Positions 1-10,013 of a DNA stretch of 64,000 nucleotides are shown here, one piece after another. The position numbers were made by a program, and so were the translations under genes. The notes below the pieces were generated by a model. The model made no database searches. It saw only the letters and a list, made by a program, of their open reading frames with translations, and was not told the origin of the DNA. Within the stretch, counting starts at the first letter, position 1; each line of letters starts with the position of its first letter. The stretch covers positions 38,294,218-38,358,217 of the forward strand of contig CM066982.1 in the NCBI GenBank assembly GCA_033977485.1. Direction: 5' to 3'. Source of the DNA: Hydrangea macrophylla (Eukaryota > Streptophyta > Magnoliopsida > Cornales > Hydrangeaceae).

Positions 1-2
1 TT

Positions 3-842
3 AAACAAATTCCCGCGTATGCTAAATGTTTAAAAGACCTTTGTACTCAAAAGCGTAAAATACGTAGTCATACTCCGAAAAAGGTCTTCCTCACGGAAAA
101 AGTTAGCTCTATATTCCAACACGCTCCTCCAAAGTATAAGGATCCCGGTACGCCTACGATTTCATGTGTCATAGGTGACACTATCATTCATAGGGCTCTC
201 CTTGACTTAGGAGCTAGTGTTAATCTCTTACCCTATCATGTCTATAAACAATTAGGTTTAGGTGAATTGAAACCTACGGCCGCTACAATACAATTAGCGG
301 ATCGTTCTATTAAAATACCTAGAGGAATCGTCGAGGACGTCTTGGTTAAAGTTGATAAATGCTATTATCCTGTCGACTTCATGGTCCTTGACACTGAACC
401 CGTGCTAGATGCTAGGAAACATACTCCTGTCATTTTAGGCCGTCCATTCTTAGCAACCGCTAACGCACGTGTTAACTGCCGGACGGGGGTAATGAAAGTG
501 TCGTTTGGGAACATGAACTTAAAATTAAACGTTTTTAATGCTATGGATCAACCTCCTAAAGACGACGATTACCTATGTGAGGCGGAAGGTGAGGTAAGAG
601 GGAATACTGAGCCTTACAAAGTAATAAATAGGAGAGAGGGGAATAATATAGAGGATGACGAGTGGATGAATCCTAATCCTTCAGCCCCTAACGATGAATT
701 TACCCGGAAGGTAAGGAATCGATGTCATGACGATAATGGTGAAGTGTCAAATAAATTACCACATAATAACCTTGTTTCGACGTGTCACCAGAATCTCCCT
801 AACGCCCTAAAAAGTATAAACTCTGATTTACGACCTCCTTGA
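3..842 (+). CDS. gag-pro polyprotein, C-terminal part with aspartic protease (partial)
   Basis: The frame is open from base 3 to the TGA at 840-842 (about 279 residues). It encodes the C-terminal part of an Athila-type gag-pro. The protease active-site motif reads D-L-G-A-S at 204-218, followed by a typical stretch containing QLADRS, PRGIVEDVLVKVD, FMVLDTEP and ILGRPFLATA. In retroviral-type proteases the usual triplet is DS/TG, whereas plant Athila proteases commonly have DLGAS, so this looks normal for the group. The protein ends in an acidic tail with the sequence NIEDDEWMNP. No frameshift is seen here, unlike copy B, so this copy preserves the original C-terminus. The protein would process Gag inside the virus-like particle. 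Confidence 0.85.
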   Translation, partial: KQIPAYAKCLKDLCTQKRKIRSHTPKKVFLTEKVSSIFQHAPPKYKDPGTPTISCVIGDTIIHRALLDLGASVNLLPYHVYKQLGLGELKPTAATIQLADRSIKIPRGIVEDVLVKVDKCYYPVDFMVLDTEPVLDARKHTPVILGRPFLATANARVNCRTGVMKVSFGNMNLKLNVFNAMDQPPKDDDYLCEAEGEVRGNTEPYKVINRREGNNIEDDEWMNPNPSAPNDEFTRKVRNRCHDDNGEVSNKLPHNNLVSTCHQNLPNALKSINSDLRPP

Positions 843-1049
843 ATATTGAGCTAGAAAGGTCTAGCTAAAGACGTAAAAGAAAGCGCTTCTTGAGAGGCAA
901 CCCAAGCTTAATGTCGTCTATTTTCTTTGTTTTTGGTCGTTTTTGAGTCTGTTCGAGTCTGTTTTGGACATTCTGGGCAGGTTTGGGGGTTAGAATTAAT
1001 TTATTTTAATATTATATATATAATTTTAGCTACAAAATGAAAAATACCG

Positions 1050-1208
1050 AACTCGCGCGCGCGGCTCGCTCGCGCGAGACGTCGCTCGCGCGGCCCGCTA
1101 GCGCGAGTTTCCCCCTTAGTGTTTTTCTTTGTTTTCTTTATTATGAGCCCTCAGGTTTTCCTCGCGCCTGATATCGCGGGCGCGAGGTACCTCGCTCGCG
1201 CGAGATTG

Positions 1209-1250
<42 letters not shown>

Positions 1251-1295
1251 AGGAATTCGCGCGCGCGAAGGCCGCTCGCGCGGACCGCTCGCGCG
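1050..1295 (+). repeat. CG-rich palindromic clusters (CGCGCG / CTCGCGCGA)
   Basis: Repeated short palindromes made of CG steps, such as CGCGCGCG and TCGCGCGA, are packed into an otherwise AT-rich non-coding region, interrupted by a poly-A run. Equivalent clusters occur in copy B (about 14750-14975) and, with a related motif, in all LTR copies of the family. Confidence 0.8.
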
Positions 1296-1684
1296 ATTCC
1301 CCCATTTTTGCATTTTCTTCTTATGTTTTCTATATCTTTCCCCCACACCTGTTCTAGTAGTTTTTTCCTTTCTAATTTTGTTTCTTAGGTATTATTAGAT
1401 CGAGTCGTTTGTTGTTTTCATTGTTTAAGTTCTATTTTACTTTTTGTATAGTTTATTATCTTTTTACTTTATTTAAGTCTTATAGTTTATTTAATTTTAG
1501 TTTAGTTTTAATTCTTTTAGTTGCTTTTATTATTTTGTTTGTTTAATTTTCTTTTGTTAAGAAGTAACAGGTAACATTGAACTTTATTGACATATTCCTT
1601 TGTGTTCACCTGTTTTATGCTTGACGAAATCGAGGTATTATCGTTCCTTCTTTACGTACTCTCCGTTCTTTCGTTTTATTGTTT

Positions 1685-1722
1685 CATTGGGGACAATGAA
1701 AGGTTTAGGTTTGGGGGTATAC
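1685..1722 (+). promoter_or_regulatory. Internal polypurine-tract-like motif
   Basis: The segment GGTTTAGGTTTGGGGGTA at 1703-1720 closely resembles the true polypurine tract before the LTR (GTAGGTTTGGGGGTG, ending at 3458). It is conserved at 15408-15427 in copy B. It may act as a second plus-strand primer site; this is inferred from similarity only. Confidence 0.45.
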
Positions 1723-3444
1723 ACACACATGCACATTATTTTTATGCAAAATTTTAAAATTTTAAAATTTTAAATAAACGATATTACTGACGTTTTTGCA
1801 AATTTCAATTTGATATTTCTTGTTAAGAAACTCTGATTGTTATAGAATGGTAAATAAAAGAAAATGTGATTAAATGTTTGCTAAAGTCATGATATAATGT
1901 TTTAAGTTATGTATTGTTTGAATCGTAGTTTTATATCATAGATTTGCACATAAACCTATGCACTGCACGTAGTCGCTTGAATACATGTCTGATGTGAACT
2001 ATAATATGATTCGGATTTCTAGATAACACATGGTGGAGACTAAGCCCGGTGAGCTTTTGAGCCTATCTTTTCTTTTTAGAGGGTTATAAGTACATTGTGT
2101 TTGTCGAATTTCATTGGAATAGCGCATTAACTTGTTGTTTTAGTCTCTTTATTCTTGTTTTGGTTGATAGTCAAGTTAAAATATTTGTTACCATGCTAAA
2201 TAATCTTCCATTGTAAATATTGAAGAACCGTATTACCCTAGGAAATGATTTTAGGCCTTCTTTGTTTATTACCGACCGATAAAAGATAAAAATTTCCTTA
2301 GCTCGCCCTTTGAGCCATTAAAATGCCGTTTTCTTTCTTTAATTACCATTATCCTATTTTTGCTCCGACTTGACAAACTTGGAGTTCACCACTGAGAGAT
2401 TTGTCACCTTTTAGTAGTGTTAAGGCGATGTGTAATTGAGAAGAAGAAGTAAAAAAAATGATGTTTGGGGTGGTTGCCTTGTTATTTATTGAATATTTAT
2501 CAAAAGCAACAAGGAGGAAAAGAATATAAAAAAAAAGAAGAATAAGGTTGAAAAAAAAAAGAGGAGAAAAAAATGGAAAACAATTGAAAAGAAGAGAATG
2601 AAAAGATGAAGTTGGTAGAAGAGATGAATGAAAGAAATCGAACATGCCTTACAATACCATTCTAAACCTACCTAATGAATCTTTTCTATCCTTTTCCATT
2701 GTCTGAGCCACATTACAACCTTTGAAAAGTCCTATTTGATCTTAGGAAACATGGTTTGGATATGAAAACGATGGGAGGGGATTAGAACATGGTAATGATT
2801 AATTTTTCTTGATTATTGGCATCTTATCCATGAGACTACTGTTCTTTCGTGTCATGCGTCTTTTCCGAGTCATATGTGAGCATTTCTTGTTTTGAAAATA
2901 TATTTCCGTTACTCACATATTTTAGAAAAATTACACATGTTTCTGAGTGTTTCATTTTAGAGTGTAATTCATTGTGAGATTCGTAGTCGAGACATAGTTA
3001 GACGGTCATCCGAGTTATATTCCAAGTTCATGACATGCGCGTGTTCATCTGACTACCATATCACACACGTGCAGTTTTATGAGAAACTCTATTGATTTAT
3101 ACGATGCATGTGCTTGGGATTGTTTTTTTTATGATTTAAGTGGACGTTTAATTCCGTTTCTTCTTGTTCATTATTCTATTTCAAATCATTGTGATATAAT
3201 AAGGAGTATTGAATAGTATGTTTTTCATTTTTAAACAAAACTTTTTAAATTTACAAGTTAATAAATATGGTTGTGGGTAACTTGTTGACGAGAACCCTCA
3301 CGAGACTTCACTCGTCCGACTAGGGACACCTAGAGGTTTAAAAGGCTTGTTGCATATGCTAAATGCAATCGTGATCCATACGAAAATGGAATAGATTTTT
3401 ATTAGTAGTTTTTATTTTAGTTTTGCTCGAGGACTAGCAAAATG

Positions 3445-3458
3445 TAGGTTTGGGGGTG
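3445..3458 (+). promoter_or_regulatory. Polypurine tract of copy A
   Basis: The G-rich run TAGGTTTGGGGGTG lies directly before the LTR start TGATCGGG and would prime plus-strand DNA synthesis. The same tract precedes the 3' LTR of copy B. Confidence 0.75.
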
Positions 3459-4824
3459 TGATCGGGAGAGAACAAATCCTCTTTATACGCCTTAACGAGC
3501 ATTTGTTAGTACCTTTTTATCCTGTTTTTGTATCTTTTTACTTCGTTTTCTATTTTCTGACAGGTTTTGGAAGAAATCAAGTATATCAGGCTAAACAGGG
3601 TGAAAAAGCAGAAGAAAGAAGCTGAAAAAGCCAAGTCACCCGCGCCCGCGAAATCTAGAAACCGCTCGCGCGATCCGCTCGCGCGAGATCCCCAGAATCG
3701 CTCGCGCGATCCGCGCGCGCGAAGGCCCAAATGTCGCGCTCGCGCGACCCGCTCGCGCGATATGTCCAAAAATCAATGTTGCGTATTTCAGTATACTGAA
3801 GACTCCTGTGCAAACGAGATGTCCTAACTACGTCCAGATTGTAAAATACAGCAGTTTTAGTGCGTTACGAGTTGTGAAGGCTTTCAAAAACTTGTTGTAA
3901 TTCTATATGTATCTTATTTTTACTTCAATTAGGGGTTACACATCATTAGACAAATATTATATACACATATATATACATACTTCCAGCCATTGAAGAGAGG
4001 GAAGCAAGGAGAAGAAGAAGAAGACCAAGGATTTCCATGGCCTCCTCCATCAACCTCTTGCTATCTACTACTTCTATGGACAGCTAGATCATTGATCTAG
4101 GGTTTCAATGAAGCCCTAGACGAGTAATAGGGTTTTATTTATGTCTTTATTTTAGTTTTATTATGCATGGATGACAGTCACATGTTTAGAGGATTTTTAT
4201 AAATAAATCGTGCTTTCTAGTGATTAAATCATTGCTTTCAAAGTTTATTCTTGTCTTAGATCTATTTTGATTGTGATGTGCTCAATGATCTATTCTTGCT
4301 GTGCTTGTTTAGATTGTTTACATGTGATGGTGCTTTATTGATTCGTGCTATCAAGTATCCGAATAGTCCATGCCTAGGTTAGATGGATTAGATTACAACC
4401 CTAGTTTAGTGTGAGATAATTCGTGCTAACCGCAGATGGATTATGTTGGTGCTTGAACCATGATTATCTTCTTGTCGGAGGAATTGGGCTTGTAGCTACA
4501 ATTCTCCATATTCATCCAACTTAATAAGCTAAAGTAATTCATAAATATTCCTATTATGAAGCTAGTGGTGGATTTGCAATCCTAGGTTCCCTTAAACATT
4601 ATTTAAAAACAACTATTTAAATTGCTCTCATAGTTTAGATTTATTTTTCTGTTCTTAGTTTAATTAAAATCAAATTAAAATCCGTTTTCTTAAATTAGCT
4701 AAATTTAGGTTTTAAAATTAAAACGCGGTAGTTAATCAATCTCTGTGGGTTCGACCTTTACTTCCACACTGCAAATCTTTTGAAAAGTAAAGAATACTTT
4801 TATATCTTGATATTGACAACATCA
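3459..4824 (+). repeat. 3' LTR of Athila-like copy A
   Basis: The LTR begins TGATCGGGAGAGAAC and ends GACAACATCA, 1366 bp in all, with the same ends as the LTRs of copy B and the two solo LTRs on the minus strand. A dense CG-palindrome block lies at about 3640-3760. A TATA-like TATATG at 3903-3908 marks the likely promoter, by comparison with TATATATA in copy B. The last 100 bases hold a conserved TCTGTGGGTTCGACCTTTAC motif shared by all copies. Confidence 0.92.
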
Positions 4825-4954
4825 CAGCATCTCCACAAGTACTTCCAGTAAAGCATGACAATAATGTTGGTTAGGAACCATGTAGTTTGACCCGAGCATA
4901 TCTATTCATATAGTAATAAAAGTTTCTTTTTTTGGCAAACTCTTCTCTGTGCTT

Positions 4955-5062
4955 ACTCACTTAAAAGACCTCGGGGTCAGAGCCCAGGAAGTTAAAAGAC
5001 CTCAGGGTCAGACCCTAGGCACTTAAAAGACCTCGTGGTCAGACCCTGAGGCACAGGCTTCG
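4955..5062 (+). repeat. Short tandem repeats in the Tat-like spacer
   Basis: A unit of about 30 bp built around TTAAAAGACCTC.GGGTCAGA is repeated about three times. The inverted equivalent (61585-61735) in copy 2 carries related units containing GGTTAGGCCCAAGGTCTTT, so the array is a conserved part of the element. Confidence 0.7.
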
Positions 5063-5080
5063 CTTTGGTCTAACATACAA

Positions 5081-5095
5081 GGGGGGGGGGGGGGG
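5081..5095 (+). repeat. Poly-G run of 15
   Basis: Fifteen consecutive G follow TAACATACAA in the spacer between pol and the accessory gene of the Tat-like element. The length may be unreliable in an assembly. Confidence 0.9.
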
Positions 5096-5614
5096 TAATG
5101 CCCTCTAGGTGGCTGATGATGGCAATTCCCAAAAGACCCTACAACCACCCATGTTCCAGGTCGGTTTCCTACGGTCACCCCCTCTACACGCCTGCCTTAG
5201 CAAAAGCTTGCAGGTCAGGGCAGACTAAACAGGAAATTACGCCGTATACTAACAGGACTTGGAATCCTAGAACACCTCTAACATTCCTAAGTACCTACAG
5301 TAGCCAGAGAAATAGCCCGGGTAGTAAACAGTCACAAGCCTGTACTATACCCGAGCGGGACCCCCATATCAGGACCTTAAAAGACCAAGTGATCTCTACC
5401 GATTACAGTCCTAACTTTTGCTAAGGCAAGGTTCCTGCGGGATTTACTACTAGTCGGTCACAGGCATTCAAGTGCAAAAACAATTGATGGAAAGACTGGG
5501 TCTCAAGGACCTTTTCATTAATTAAAAACAAAAACATTTTGTACAACTTGGGGGGCAGTTATAGTAGCCTTCCCAAAATAAATAAAGAGGGAAATAGAAA
5601 ATACAATTCAGTAA

Positions 5615-7707
5615 CTAAGCGTTGTCAATCTCGACCATGTCTTCAGTCTCTCTGGTCTCTCCCAACGGCGCGGCTCCTCCGCCCGGAACTAAGATTCCGC
5701 CCTGGGTGGCAAAAACCGTCAGCAACTCCAGCCAAGGCGGTGGAGTTGTGAGCTTCTTCAGTTCGAGCGGTAGCATCGGCAACAGTAGAACCGAGGTCCT
5801 AGTAGTGTGAATCAATTCCCTCATACAACGAGATGTCCCATTTGGGGTGATCCCGAGCTAGCCTTTGCTTGAGGTCCTCGTAGCCTTCGAAGAAGCCGTC
5901 ATTGAAAGCGTCCTCCGTGGCTCCCGCCGCTGTTACCTCAGTCGCAGCCTTTGCCTTAGCCTCTACAGTAGTCGCAATGGCCCGGGAAGCCTCCAGATCC
6001 ACCAGGGCAGTCACCAACTCTACCTGGGCTGCACCAAGGCTCAGGGCCAAGCCCTTCACCTTATCCTTCTCTAAAGCTAGGTCGATTTGCCTGGCCTCCA
6101 AGGTCGCTTGCTCCTCAGAATAGTGGCTTCAGCAGCAGTGGCCCTCCTGGCCTAAGAGGGCAAGAAGGACTCAGCCCCTGAGGCCATGCAGCCGACCTAT
6201 AAAGAATCCAAGACGGTCAGTTAACAAGTTAAACATAGGAGAAGTTGTGGTAAAGAGGAGTAGAAGCGCCAAGTGCTTTCCATATGGGAAAGACTATATA
6301 GCCATACCTGAAACGCCTCGGGAGATATATTTGAACACGCCTGCACCTGGCTAGGGAGAAGGGCGGACTTGACTCTCTCCCTGATCACTGCCGATTCCTC
6401 AATCGGCACCCCGGACGGTATTCCCGCTCGGGGGGAGGTCTTGGCCACCACCACATGGGGGCTGAAGTCCCGACAGGTTCTGGACGGTTTGCAGTCCCGT
6501 GCTAGATTCGCCTTAGCGGGTGTTCGCTGCCTAAGGCTTCCGTAGCAGGCCTTTTTCCTTGTGCCACCGCCAATTGGGCAGCAGCAGCAGCGGCTTGCCA
6601 CTCTCTTAGTTGCTCTAAATTCCTCTTTGTGGCCATTTCTACAAAAGGAAAGTAGCCACAAAGTCAGTAATCAGAGCAACGAGACAATGAAGGATAACCA
6701 AAATTAAGTTGACGATCAAACTCTTACTCGGGATGATTGAGGGGAAGACAGAGGCCTCAGCGGGGTATTCTAGTCGGTAATTGTCTCTCTGATCTCCCGA
6801 GTAGGTTAGAACATCGTAAATATTGATAGGACTGTCCGCCAAGCTTCTGATTCTCTCATGGTACTCCCCAAGAATACTAGGTGGGCTGGCTAACCCTGTT
6901 GTAACGCAAAATGTAACGCAGTTAGTCTCAAATCAAAGTAAAGGAAGTTAGCGGAATTTACTACACTAACTTACCCTTAGTTCTCCCGCCCAGGAAGTCC
7001 TCATCTGGATCTCCGGGGCCCGCTCACAGAGTCCAAGGTTAGATACATGGAAGAATCTATTCTTCCAACCCTTATTGTTGCTCATGTAATTCATTATGAT
7101 CTTTCTCCCCTGCCGAGCTCCGAGAGAAAAGTACCCGGTCTCCCCATGTACGGGAAATGGTCAGTGCGTCCAGAGAAACTCCTGGACGGTGAGCTTATAC
7201 CCAAAAACTTGGGGCCAAAGGGAGATGGACCCCATGAGGAATCTCCAACTGTTTGGGGCCAGCTGCCCCAGGGCGATCCCCAAGTATATAAGGACATCCT
7301 GAGCGACCGGATGGAGGGGAATGCGGAACCCAGCCATGAGGATGTCCTCATATGAGGTGGTGAAACCCCGTTGGTAGATTTAGGCTCCGTTGACATTCAC
7401 GGCCAGGGAGCAATAGTCAGGAAGGTTGTACCTATCCCTAATGTGGATGAGATCTTCAGTACGCATGGTAGATGGGATGAACTCACTGGCGAAGGCTACC
7501 TCGAGGTCGGGTTCCCCTAGTGTTTCATCACCCAAAACCCGGGAAACAGAAGCAACGGGGGTCGTTAGAAAGAAGGATTGGGATTCTGCTGTCACTATGT
7601 TGATCAGAGGGGGACGCGGATGGCGGACTTAGACTTGTCTCTAGTGTGTCTGACCTAGACCGTTCATCCTCCGACCGGGAAGACGAGTCAAAACTAGAGT
7701 GACACAT
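5615..7707 (-). pseudogene. Antisense accessory gene of Tat-like copy 1 (PF04195-like), decayed
   Basis: On the minus strand, antisense to the element's pol, lies a multi-exon gene matching aORF2 of copy 2 (58694-60886). The start ATG is at 7707 and the N-terminus MCHSSFDSSSRSEDE parallels MCHSDFNLSSRSEDE in copy 2. A frameshift near 7590 moves into a frame reading IHIRDRYNLP, then a stop at about 7380 precedes a stretch with PLHPVAQDVLIYLG and LAPNSWRFLMG, the typical core of plant 'putative gypsy-type transposon' proteins. Probable introns have donors GTAAGT (about 6972) and GTAAGA (about 6725), with acceptors near 6897 and 6639. The last exon encodes an alanine-rich coiled coil and ends at 5615 after another frameshift near 5810. 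Its function is unknown. Confidence 0.72.
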
Positions 7708-8563
7708 CCTTGGGGTTTCAGTGACTGGGCCAGGAAGTAGAGGACGACCTAGGTATAGGTCAGGAACTCCGATTCTGAGGTACAAAGGGGGCAAGGTTAT
7801 CAACCTAAAAGGCAAAAAGTATACAGTCCTAAAGACAAGGTGACACTCTGTCAGAACTACCCGGGGATAGCCCGCTCGGTTCAACCTATTTAACGTACCT
7901 CCCGACTTGAAGAAAGAGCAGAACCTGAGAAAGAAAAAGTCCCACTCTCGTTCTAACACAAGAGGGTTCACCCTCTCCAGCCTCGCTCAGAAAAGAAGAG
8001 AAAAAGGTAGAAGAAAAGGAAGGGGATGATGAACTGAAACTGAAAATGGAACACTTACAAGGATTAGCCCAGAAGAAGAGCTCGGGAAGCTTTACCGGAC
8101 ACTTTTTTTGCTCTCAAATCGCTCGGTATATCTATCAATTGGCAGTAGGAATCCCAAAAATGAACAAGTGTTCTTTATATAGGGAACGTGGACGATCCAG
8201 ATCAAGTTAGATCTAATGGCTAGGAAATTTTCCTGCCTAAACCTGTCGACAATAGTCATCACGGGCACGCGAAATGTCTCCTCAAAAGGCGCGCCCAATT
8301 AATGCCAGATGTGATGGTCCGGTTATGACGTGACTATTCAGTTATGTTTATACCAGCCTCGCTGGATCCTGACCAGGTCAATGACCATGTGACATGTGGC
8401 AGAAGTTATTCCCGGGCCCACATAGCCACCGCTCGATCCTGACCCCGGAAGACCAGCTTGATCGATCACGACCCGGGTAGCAACCGAGGGCCTTTTCCCG
8501 AACGATTTTTTAGAAGCAGTCTTAATTTTCAAACCTCATCCGACAGAGCATCCCATTAGTTTC
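7708..8563 (-). other. 5' leader and promoter region of the accessory gene (copy 1)
   Basis: No coding potential is seen. The stretch corresponds to 56006-56500 and 57894-58690 in copy 2, including a conserved block on either side of a TATA box. It separates the divergent accessory gene from the element's polypurine tract. Confidence 0.65.
8173..8181 (-). promoter_or_regulatory. TATA box of the accessory gene, copy 1
   Basis: On the minus strand the sequence CCCTATATAAAGAAC occurs at the position equivalent to CTATATAAGGAG and CTATATAAGAAG upstream of the two accessory genes in copy 2. Conservation in all three supports a real promoter. Confidence 0.65.
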
Positions 8564-8579
8564 GAAAATGGGGGGCAGC
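8564..8579 (+). promoter_or_regulatory. Polypurine tract, Tat-like copy 1
   Basis: GAAAATGGGGGGCAGC lies directly before the LTR. The copy 2 equivalent on the minus strand is AAAAATGGGGGGCAAC (55990-56005). Confidence 0.75.
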
Positions 8580-9216
8580 TAATATGCATAAAAATATCAG
8601 GTCAAAGTCAAGCCTCGCTACCTCAGCAAAGAGAAGCCAAGTCATCTTGAATTTGGACTGACTACATAGCCATCCCGGGCTGTTACGCAAAACCTTTCGG
8701 TTTGGTCATAAGTCTAAGCATTATTTTCAGATGGACCCCACATGGGTGCGCCCCTAGTGGGCATGATTGCTTGGCCAGCAAGCCTCCACGCTGTTTCCTA
8801 CCCCAGTTAGAAGACTAAATGGAAGGAGCAGGCAGTTTCCTAAACCACTTCGGAAACACCCCTAAATTCATGTAAATTAAGCTATAAATAGATTAGGCTT
8901 CCTAATCTATAAACTTACCTTGTATGGGTGGTCTCTTGCACCTATAAAAGAGGCCACTAGCCCCCATTGAAAGGGGTCGCATTCTAAACCAAAAGAATAG
9001 CATATTATTTTCACTAAAGACGCATACACCCGGTCGGTTTTACTAGTAGCGCCGCCCCATTGTTGGCTCTCCAGGCCTGTCGGTGATCTGCTAGTGAAGC
9101 GCTTCGGCGCACTCGTGGACGTAGGTCACCTCATTAAAATGGGCCGAACCAGATACAAACCTCATTGTGTCCATCTCTTTTGAACATTTCTTCTTATCCA
9201 AATTTCGGCATCATCA
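8580..9216 (+). repeat. 3' LTR of Tat-like copy 1
   Basis: The LTR starts TAATATG, where copy 2 has TGAAATG, so the first TG has probably mutated to TA. It ends GGCATCATCA, 637 bp in all. A TATAAAAG box at 8943-8950 matches the one in copy 2. Downstream are shared motifs CATACACCCGG and GTGGACGTAGGTCACCT. The five bases GTATA follow at 9217. Confidence 0.85.
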
Positions 9217-10008
9217 GTATATAAATATATAGTTATATGAATAAAGCCGGCATTACCGGCGGCACTCATCGGAACTCACTGAGTGCCACACCGGATAGTA
9301 ATTTGTACTGTGACAAGTTCTAAGTATCAAAGGATAATAAATCGTATCTCACTTGTATGTATGTCATACACACACGAATTACTTACTATGATAATTAAGG
9401 ATTAACAATCATCTCATGAATAAAAAATACACAATGAAATATAAAGATGATATCAGTATATTAAAAAGCCAATGTCTCATACATAAAGTAATGGTTTGAG
9501 GGCACAATTCGAACAAAACCATGGTCAAACTTGGTCATACTTTGATCAAACTGATCAACAGGGACTTTTTGATAATTTTTTAGACTTCTGGGGGCTTCTA
9601 GGAGCTGACGATTTTAATTGTTTTTGCTTTAAAACTCATTTTATTACTTTTCTTATGACGTCGTGTGTTTCCAGATCGTTTGGGCTTTCAAGGGCATTTT
9701 GGTCATTTATACCACTTTCTGATCATTTTGAAAGATATAACTAGCTTCCAGGAGTCCTTTTCGAGTCTTTTTCAATCATCGTGAACCACCAATCTATGGG
9801 TATCCTAAATCCGATAGCTAACAGAATGCGGTGTCTATAGGCAGTAAGTTTTGTGACATATAAAAATAATAGTCTATAATTTTTATGGTTACCAAGATCA
9901 ATGAATCACTGAAGCTACATTATTAAGACTAAAACTTGCCAAATGATGAAATCAAGCTCAGAGTATCACTTCTATAGTATGGTAAGAAGACTGTTTACAT
10001 GGCCTAAA
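9217..10008. other. Unassigned AT-rich stretch, no gene seen
   Basis: This DNA lies between the Tat-like LTR and the duplication flanking Athila-like copy B. It continues across copy B at 18476. A small palindromic stretch at 9247-9295 (GCCGGCATTACCGGCGGC and following) is the only structure I see. The 82-codon frame at 9496-9744 has no recognisable domain. Confidence 0.5.
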
Positions 10009-10013
10009 GCGGT

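Larger units (their letters stand above)
843..3446 (+). other. Long non-coding 3' region of copy A
   Basis: No reading frame of substance exists between the gag-pro stop and the LTR. The stretch holds two CG-rich clusters (about 1050-1110 and 1170-1295), a 36-base poly-A run (1213-1248), a pyrimidine-rich stretch, an internal polypurine-like motif (1704-1719) and a purine-rich block (about 2430-2630). In autonomous Athila elements pol and an env-like ORF occupy this part; here they are absent. Confidence 0.75.
1..4824 (+). mobile_element. Athila-like gag-protease retrotransposon, copy A (3' part)
   Basis: This is the 3' portion of a Ty3/gypsy element; its 5' LTR, gag and the start of the protease lie left of the window. 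It aligns throughout with the complete copy B, beginning at about 13697 there. In order it holds the end of gag-pro (3-842), a long non-coding 3' region with CG-rich blocks and a purine-rich stretch (about 2430-2630), a polypurine tract and the 3' LTR. No reverse transcriptase or integrase is present between protease and LTR, as in copy B. The bases just after the LTR, CAGCA (4825-4829), should be one half of the target duplication. The DNA beyond continues a Tat-like element, so this copy landed inside that element. Confidence 0.9.
4825..9216 (+). mobile_element. Tat-like gypsy element, copy 1 (3' part)
   Basis: This is the 3' end of a Ty3/gypsy element of the Tat type in + orientation: a spacer beyond pol, an accessory gene on the opposite strand, a polypurine tract and the 3' LTR. 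It matches copy 2 (55378-63046, minus strand) along its length. Homology to the copy 2 spacer begins directly after the LTR of Athila-like copy A, so copy A inserted here. Pol and the 5' LTR would lie left of the window, beyond copy A. Confidence 0.82.

Noticed and set aside
3506..3827. Arg/Ser/Ala-rich frames on both strands in the Athila-like LTRs
   Set aside because: They come from the CG-palindrome block read in several frames; the LTR is non-coding and the frames are not conserved in length.
6221..6661. 146-codon minus-strand frame in Tat-like copy 1
   Set aside because: The frame matching copy 2 (EMATKRN...) is a different one; this is a shadow.
9496..9744. 82-codon frame in unassigned DNA
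   Set aside because: AT-rich, no domain, no supporting context.
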